A stretch of DNA of 56,526 bases. Origin: an uncultured Treponema sp. (GTDB lineage: Bacteria > Spirochaetota > Spirochaetia > Treponematales > Treponemataceae). The DNA lies in NCBI GenBank assembly GCA_947167345.1, contig CAMVHR010000018.1, positions 1-56,526 on the forward strand, read 5' to 3'. The notes under the pieces were generated by a model. The model had not been told where the DNA came from and ran no database searches. It saw only the letters and a list, made by a program, of their open reading frames with translations. Below, in pieces: positions 51,261 through 56,526 of the stretch. The position numbers and the translations under genes were made by a program. Within the stretch, counting starts at the first letter, position 1. Each line of letters starts with the position of its first letter.

Positions 51261-52313
51261 ATGAAACATCTGAAAAATACACTATTTTCTTTTATATTCC
51301 TATGTTTTTTAACACAATCTTTTATCAATGCCCAAAACGGACAAACAAACATATTGTCTTTTAATAAAGAAGGCACATATAAATGTGGAAAACAGCCAAA
51401 ACAAGTGCTTTTTTCTCCAGACAATAAATGCATAGTTCTGCCTCTGCTGGAAGACAATGGTTTTCAAGTTCTTGACATTACGGCAGACCGCACAGCAAAA
51501 ATGATAAATCCACCCCGCTCAAACAAACAGGGATTTGCCGAAGGCTTATTCATCAAAGAAAAAAATGCATTTTTTGTTTCTCAAATGACTACAGGATACA
51601 TTTACGAATATGAATATAGCTATCCGAATTTTACTTTCAAACGCGAAATTCCAACAGAGGGAACGTGGTCAAAGTTTATTGCATGGAACAGCGAATATCA
51701 GCTCATTGCAGTTTCAAACTGGGTTTCAAATGATGTCAGCCTTATAGACTATGAAACAGGAAAAGTTGTACAAAAACTTCAAACAGCAGAAGCTCCTCGA
51801 GGCTTGGCATTTGTCAATGGAGGAAAAGAAATTATCGTTTTATGTTTTGACGGAAGTAAAATACAAAAGTTTAATACGGAAACTGGCAAACTTGTAAATT
51901 CTATTTATATTCAAAAATCTGCAATGCGCCACATTGCTTTAAATGCACAGGAAACAAAGGCATACATAAGCGACATGTATCATGCATGCGTTTATACAGT
52001 TGATCTTACAGAGTTCAAAGTAACTTCAACTTGGAAAGTTTTCAACAATCCAAATACAATTGCACTGTACAAAGACAGGTGGCTCTTTGTTTCATGCAGG
52101 GGACCTAACAATAAGGAGGATTACACAAAAAGAAGCCCAGTAAACGGAAGGGTTATCGTATTTGATACAGTTGACGGAACAAAGCAAGATACAATATACG
52201 GAGGCAACCAGCCTACAGGGCTGGATTTATCTTCTGACGGACAATGGCTGTGCTTTTCAAATTTTCAGGATGCTAATATAGAACTATATTCTATTTTCCT
52301 ACACAAAAATTAG
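51261..52313 (+). CDS. YncE-like beta-propeller exported protein
   Basis: This is a 350-aa protein with a signal peptide (LFSFIFLCFLTQSFINA, cleavage near residue 24). The mature part has repeated blade-like units of the YVTN/YncE type (PKQVLFSPDNKCIVLPL; PRGLAFVNGGKEIIVLC; MRHIALNAQETKAYISDM; PTGLDLSSDGQWLCFSNF), giving a probable seven-bladed propeller. It is likely periplasmic or surface-associated. Binding partner unknown. Its 3' end overlaps the convergent mnmE gene by 23 nt, so the two transcripts are antisense to each other at their ends. Confidence 0.85.
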   Translation: MKHLKNTLFSFIFLCFLTQSFINAQNGQTNILSFNKEGTYKCGKQPKQVLFSPDNKCIVLPLLEDNGFQVLDITADRTAKMINPPRSNKQGFAEGLFIKEKNAFFVSQMTTGYIYEYEYSYPNFTFKREIPTEGTWSKFIAWNSEYQLIAVSNWVSNDVSLIDYETGKVVQKLQTAEAPRGLAFVNGGKEIIVLCFDGSKIQKFNTETGKLVNSIYIQKSAMRHIALNAQETKAYISDMYHACVYTVDLTEFKVTSTWKVFNNPNTIALYKDRWLFVSCRGPNNKEDYTKRSPVNGRVIVFDTVDGTKQDTIYGGNQPTGLDLSSDGQWLCFSNFQDANIELYSIFLHKN

Positions 52314-53691
52314 CAAACACGGAACCAAGAACATCATCAGGAGTCACTTCGCCAGTCACTTCGCCAAGGCTGTCCAAACAGTCTTCCAAGTCCTGAACGA
52401 CAGCATCAAGCCCATAACTGCCATCTTGTGCAATGGAAAGAGCATGTTCAATGCGTTCAAGAGCCTCACTCACAGAATTTCTTTGCCGCTGGGATCCTAA
52501 ACCTGCAACATTGCGGTCACTTTCTTCACCACCGCACAATATTGTCTTTGCAGTGCTTATTAATAAACCAATGCCATTTCCATTTTTTGCAGAAAGTCTT
52601 ACTTCAGAACGAATATTACTCCTATAACTTTCATCAATATTACCGAAACTATCATCTCCAACTTTATCGCATTTGTTCCATACAAGAATGATTGGAGTTG
52701 TTTTTTTCTCAGAAAGGAATTTCATATCATCATCTGTCAATCCGGAAGATGAATCTACAAGATACAGAATAACATCAGCATCATCAGACAAATCACGTGT
52801 ACGCTCAACCCCTTCGGCCTCAATTACATCTGACGTAGAACGCAAGCCCGCCGTATCAAACAGCCTTACAGGAATTCCTTCAAATGAAGCCCAGCTTTCA
52901 AGCCAGTCTCGTGTAGTTCCCTCTATGTCGCTGACAATGGCACGCTCTTCTTTCAGCAATGCATTAAACAGACTCGATTTTCCTGCATTAGTCTTGCCGC
53001 AAAGAACAACTCTAGCACCGTCCTGATACAGTTTTTCGCTCTTCCATGATTTTACCAAAGAAACAAGCCTTTTCTGTGCAACTTTAAGCTGTTCAGAATC
53101 AAAACTGTCAGCAATAGTTTCTTCATCTTCAGGATATTCTATTTCAACTTCAATCGCAGCAAGAGTATCGACAATAAGTTTTTTTATGCTGTCAATCTCT
53201 GCAAAAAGATTTCCTGCAAGCCTGCCAGCAGCCCGCCCCCTTGAAGCATTAGTTTTACTGTCTATGATTTCCTTTACTGCCTCAGCCTTTGTCAAATCAG
53301 TTTTTCCATTGATATATGCCCGGAATGTAAACTCTCCACGCTCAGCCTGTCTAAATCCGTTTTTCAACAAAAGTTCCAAAACGGCAGTGACAACAGACAC
53401 TCCCCCATGGCAATATATTTCTACCATATCTTCGCCAGTAAAAGACTTCGGACATTTATAAACGCCAAGCATAACTTCGTCTATGCGAGTTTGAGAATCT
53501 TTATCCAGCATCCACCCATAAACAAGGGAATTTGCAGAGGCATTTTTAAGTGCATCAGGCCTTGAAAAAACACCAGACACAAGAGAAATGCAGTTTTTTC
53601 CAGTAGTACGGACAATCCCTATTGCACCTGGAGCGAGTGCTGTTGCAATAGCGGCAATAGGTTCTTCGGGAGTGTATCCTATATTTGTCAT
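52291..53691 (-). CDS. mnmE: tRNA modification GTPase
   Basis: This is a 466-aa MnmE (TrmE). It has an N-terminal tetrahydrofolate-binding domain (IAAIATALAPGAIGIVR; RTGEFTFRAY-like RGEFTFRAYINGKTDL), a central G domain with P-loop LCGKTNAGKSSLFN, DIEGTTRD, DTAGLR and NKCD, and the C-terminal FCVGK (CxGK) whose Cys is needed for catalysis. With MnmG it modifies the wobble uridine of certain tRNAs. MnmG is not in the window. It starts in a 4-nt overlap (ATGA) with the DUF4015 gene. Confidence 0.97.
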   Translation of the reverse strand: MTNIGYTPEEPIAAIATALAPGAIGIVRTTGKNCISLVSGVFSRPDALKNASANSLVYGWMLDKDSQTRIDEVMLGVYKCPKSFTGEDMVEIYCHGGVSVVTAVLELLLKNGFRQAERGEFTFRAYINGKTDLTKAEAVKEIIDSKTNASRGRAAGRLAGNLFAEIDSIKKLIVDTLAAIEVEIEYPEDEETIADSFDSEQLKVAQKRLVSLVKSWKSEKLYQDGARVVLCGKTNAGKSSLFNALLKEERAIVSDIEGTTRDWLESWASFEGIPVRLFDTAGLRSTSDVIEAEGVERTRDLSDDADVILYLVDSSSGLTDDDMKFLSEKKTTPIILVWNKCDKVGDDSFGNIDESYRSNIRSEVRLSAKNGNGIGLLISTAKTILCGGEESDRNVAGLGSQRQRNSVSEALERIEHALSIAQDGSYGLDAVVQDLEDCLDSLGEVTGEVTPDDVLGSVFANFCVGK

Positions 53692-56123
53692 TTGTGCAAA
53701 GGTCCAAAGTTTCCGACATTCAAAAAATGAATGCCAATATTTCTGTTAAGCGATGAATCAGCAAGAGCATTTTTTTTATACTCATACTCTTTTTCCAAGA
53801 GAGAATCCAAAATCGAAATCATAGCTTTTCTATGTTCATTCTCTGAATCTATAATCTGCAAGCGTACTTGTTCAGGATTTACTTTTGTTCCAGAACTAAA
53901 AGCAGGCAGTCTTTGCTGCAAGTCTGATTCATTTTCTTTCCACGGTGAAGGTTCGTCTCCTATATCAGGACTTATGTCGTCATAATTTCCGCCTGAATTA
54001 TTCCAATACATATAGCCACGGTTTACACTATCCCGAACACCATATATTTCGCGCAAAACATAATTCTTGTCGTAATACCGGCGGTCAAATCGGACTCCCA
54101 TATAAAATGCCTGAACCCAAGGGCGCACAATAATTTTATTTCTTCCTATAACTGTATTACGGTATGTACCAAAGAAATATATTCTATATGGACGTTCAAT
54201 AACAGGATTATATTCCAAAAAATCCTGCTCAAAATGAGAAGGGTAAAACATTGGACATATTACATCTACATAATTACTAAGAAGCTCAACATCCTGTCCA
54301 GTTCTTGTACCACTGCGATACCAGCCGTTTGCTCCATAAATATCAATGCCTATAGGAGCATCAATATTCTTACGTGCATAGGACAAAAATGAAATCAAAG
54401 CAGCTTCTTTGTCCATGCCAGCATCACGCCAGCGGAAAGAAGCATTAGCCAAATTTGTACCGTCTGTTGGAAAACGAATGTAGTCAAATTGAATTTCATC
54501 AAATCCTCGCGCAATAAGTTCCTTGGCAATTTCTACATTATATTCCCAAACTTCTTCACTGTATGGGTCAACCCAGTTTTCATCATAATAAAGAGTTTTT
54601 GTTTCTACAACATTACCATCGTCATCAAGAACATCTTCTGTTCCACGAATGCCAAGCCAGGGTTTCTTATTGACATTATCCCATACGGCATACTTGCCTT
54701 TGGAATATGCCGCAAGATTTTTATCTTTAAATACAACAATCCTGCCAATTAAATAGGTGTTGTCTTTTTTAAATTCTTCTACAAAATGATCCAAGTCTAT
54801 TTTATACTGCGTTACAGTTCCTTTCTGCTTGAGCAATTCATTCTGTGGCTCAAAACGCAAAAGACCATAATCATCTTTCATGTCAACCACAAGGGCATTC
54901 AGTTTATTATCTGCAATTATTTTTTTGTATTTATCAATACCTGTCTGATTCCGCACCTGATAGGCAGAGATATAGACAGCTTTTTTATCTAAAGCTTTAG
55001 AACCATAAGAGTTTGACATGTAATCAGGTTTTAAAAGCCAAAGCTCACTCAACTGCAAAGGAGTTCCAAGCCCTGAACGATCCTCAGGAATATAAGCTGC
55101 ATTAACATTAGAATAAGTCTTTTCAAATGCTTCAATCCAGCTTGAATACTCAGCAGAAGGAAGGGGAACAATATTTTTTGAATCAAGTTCTATTGAAGAT
55201 ACCGAGCCAAGAGTTGTAAACACAATGCGACCGTTACTCTGACACAAACCATCAATGGTGTCAGCAACCTGTGCTCCACAGTAAATCTTTACTGCACTTT
55301 TTCTCTTCCAGTCAAAACGATATATATTAGGAATAAAAGTATTTGCGATGTAAATGTCTGCATATACAGCTCCAGAGCTGTCTTTTACAATAACAGGCAG
55401 AATGTCGCTTACTTCATCAGGCTGAGTAAGGCTTGGCATTGCAGAAAACCCAGCACTTACATCAACCCACGAAGGTTTTAAAGCATCTGCCCTGTAATAG
55501 CTACATCCGTAAATCGGATGTGACATAAACACAACAAGTTCAGAACCTGTTATATTTCCAATCTTGTCATAAACAGGCATGTGGGCGCAGGCAACAGCTT
55601 TCATGCCAGAAGTATAACGGCTCATAGAACCAATGGACTTCCATGAAGTACCGCCATCGCGAGTAAGATAAACGGCATCTTTGGTTGCTGTAACAAGAAT
55701 ATTTTCGTCAAAAGGGTCTACACACAGGTCTTTTAACAGAGGGACTTCGTTTACAAGTTTTTTTTCGCCTTGGTCATAAGTTTTAATTACGTGTGACGGC
55801 AGTCCTGTATTGCACGGATAAAAATTTACTAAATCATTTGAACAGATAATTCCACAGGATGTAAGGAAATACCATTTTGACTGTGTTTTTATGATATTGC
55901 TGACAGAACCTTCGTTCCAAAGAATTTCTGTCATGCCGTTTGAGCTAACGCGAATTAATCCCCTGTCGGTGCCTGTAAGTATTGGAGAAAGAGGCTTTAC
56001 AGGTGGTTTTTCTGGTGCTTTTTCTGATAATTTGTATAGAGGTTTGGTCTTAGCAAAACCACTAAGGACAATAAAAAAGCATATAAATAAAGTAAGTACT
56101 ACTTGTGAGGAAAATTTGCGCAT
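53688..56123 (-). CDS. Exported DUF4015 putative glycoside hydrolase with N-terminal propeller
   Basis: This is an 811-aa protein with a signal peptide (VVLTLFICFFIVLSGFA). Residues about 50-370 contain an Asp-box (VYLTRDGGTSWKSIG) and WD/BNR-like strands, suggesting a sialidase-type beta-propeller. Residues about 380-700 match DUF4015, a TIM-barrel putative glycoside hydrolase family (AYQVRNQTGIDKYKKII; LNALVVDMKDDYGLLRF; GFDEIQFDYIRFPTDG; GIDIYGANGWYRSG), with acidic residues in the usual barrel positions. The Gly-Asp-rich C-terminus and a helical end follow. It is likely surface or periplasmic and may bind or cut a polysaccharide. It is co-transcribed with mnmE. Confidence 0.87.
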   Translation of the reverse strand: MRKFSSQVVLTLFICFFIVLSGFAKTKPLYKLSEKAPEKPPVKPLSPILTGTDRGLIRVSSNGMTEILWNEGSVSNIIKTQSKWYFLTSCGIICSNDLVNFYPCNTGLPSHVIKTYDQGEKKLVNEVPLLKDLCVDPFDENILVTATKDAVYLTRDGGTSWKSIGSMSRYTSGMKAVACAHMPVYDKIGNITGSELVVFMSHPIYGCSYYRADALKPSWVDVSAGFSAMPSLTQPDEVSDILPVIVKDSSGAVYADIYIANTFIPNIYRFDWKRKSAVKIYCGAQVADTIDGLCQSNGRIVFTTLGSVSSIELDSKNIVPLPSAEYSSWIEAFEKTYSNVNAAYIPEDRSGLGTPLQLSELWLLKPDYMSNSYGSKALDKKAVYISAYQVRNQTGIDKYKKIIADNKLNALVVDMKDDYGLLRFEPQNELLKQKGTVTQYKIDLDHFVEEFKKDNTYLIGRIVVFKDKNLAAYSKGKYAVWDNVNKKPWLGIRGTEDVLDDDGNVVETKTLYYDENWVDPYSEEVWEYNVEIAKELIARGFDEIQFDYIRFPTDGTNLANASFRWRDAGMDKEAALISFLSYARKNIDAPIGIDIYGANGWYRSGTRTGQDVELLSNYVDVICPMFYPSHFEQDFLEYNPVIERPYRIYFFGTYRNTVIGRNKIIVRPWVQAFYMGVRFDRRYYDKNYVLREIYGVRDSVNRGYMYWNNSGGNYDDISPDIGDEPSPWKENESDLQQRLPAFSSGTKVNPEQVRLQIIDSENEHRKAMISILDSLLEKEYEYKKNALADSSLNRNIGIHFLNVGNFGPLHK

Positions 56124-56264
56124 ACAAACAGTATCGGAAAAAAATGATGATACTTTTAAACAAAAAAAGCAAGCTTAAAAACTGCCTGTTTTGTTCCGTG
56201 CATTAAGGTCGCGAAATGCCTCTTATAAATTGATCTTTATGGATTTTTGCGTCCCAATGCAGGC

Positions 56265-56310
56265 GCCCACATAACATGCGTTTGTATTGGTTTTGAAAAC
56301 CATGTTAGGT
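56265..56310 (-). other. attC-like inverted repeat
   Basis: On the minus strand, just after a gene stop: ACCTAAC (fits RYYYAAC), ATG, an inner GGTTTT-C-AAAACC hairpin, then CAT and GTTATGT (one mismatch to GTTRRRY). Outer arms TAACATG/CATGTTA pair. The plus strand reads GTTAGGT at 56304-56310, a perfect core. It is shorter than most attC sites. Confidence 0.35.
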
Positions 56311-56312
56311 CG

Positions 56313-56526
56313 TTATTTTTTCAATTGCAATATTTCACTCTTAAATCTTGACCATAATTCTTCATTGATTTTCTTATTAGGTTTTATTCTTTCAATAGAA
56401 TCGATATTCTTAGTAACATTAATAAGATTCACTTTATCCAATAGAAGATTTGGAGGGCAATTGATTTGTTTTGGAGAAATTGTCAATAGTTGTGGATTGA
56501 AGTTTGAATCGGCATAAGTATTAAGC
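56313..56526 (-). CDS. 3' end of an unknown gene (partial, runs off right edge)
   Basis: An open frame of 70 codons enters from the right edge and ends at a TAA (56315-56313). The peptide ends in INEELWSRFKSEILQLKK and is rich in Asn, Ile and Lys. The base composition is markedly more AT-rich than the neighbouring genes, which suggests acquired DNA. No family is recognised. The stop lies 3 nt from an attC-like inverted repeat, as expected for an integron cassette. Confidence 0.5.
   Translation of the reverse strand, partial: LNTYADSNFNPQLLTISPKQINCPPNLLLDKVNLINVTKNIDSIERIKPNKKINEELWSRFKSEILQLKK

Noticed and set aside
56287..56517. Plus-strand open frame at the right edge
   Set aside because: The opposite strand gives a better protein-like C-terminus with a proper stop beside the inverted repeat.

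Overview
The window looks like chromosomal DNA of a Treponema-type spirochaete with low to moderate GC. This is judged from gene content and style only: a eukaryotic-type hexokinase, InlB/BspA-type surface lipoproteins, a spirochaete-like murE-ddl-murD cluster, a DUF4015 protein beside mnmE, decaying Rpn-family nuclease genes and a poly-G tract at the 5' end of a lipoprotein gene. The species was not identified.

Region 1 (1-11.6 kb) is a defence island, mostly on the minus strand. Read in the transcribed direction, the first module is a C5 cytosine methyltransferase, an 811-aa protein with two GHKL ATPase domains, and a receiver-domain protein whose C-terminus carries a HEPN-type RNELAH motif. 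These three genes are joined by start/stop overlaps. A divergent vsr gene and a 98-aa unknown ORF lie just upstream. The second module is an HNH endonuclease, an N6-adenine-type methyltransferase, a second C5 methyltransferase, a McrB-like AAA NTPase and a LlaJI-type restriction subunit that runs off the left edge. The island ends at a tandem array of six 23-bp units.

Region 2 (11.6-24.7 kb) is housekeeping and sugar metabolism: an HU-like DNA-binding protein, a CAP-domain lipoprotein, and a catabolic operon for N-acetylglucosamine oligosaccharides (GH20 hexosaminidase, nagA, nagB, hexokinase). Divergent from it is an ABC importer (binding protein, two permeases, no ATPase) with a ROK regulator. 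pta, an XRE regulator and a truncated exported ORF follow. The apparent logic is import of an amino-sugar oligosaccharide, cytoplasmic cleavage, phosphorylation, deacetylation and deamination to fructose-6-P.

Region 3 (24.7-40.5 kb) holds a potABCD polyamine importer, a DUF4143 ATPase, a split methionine synthase (separate activation domain plus MetH), a membrane adenylate cyclase, a three-gene ABC-2 exporter and an AraC regulator. Two decayed Rpn genes, each preceded by copies of the 23-bp repeat, and a DUF3990-like toxin remnant lie between them.

Region 4 (40.5-56.5 kb) holds a large InlB-repeat lipoprotein gene with a G9 tract. An upstream ATG with a strong Shine-Dalgarno is out of frame with the gene at this tract length, which points to a phase-variable switch. 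Then come guaB-purA, murE-ddl-murD, an initiator tRNA, a beta-propeller protein, mnmE and a DUF4015 protein. The right edge holds the 3' end of an AT-rich gene beside an attC-like inverted repeat.

The strongest candidates for an undescribed system are the methyltransferase / dual-GHKL / receiver-HEPN module, the poly-G switch, and the 23-bp array found at three places.
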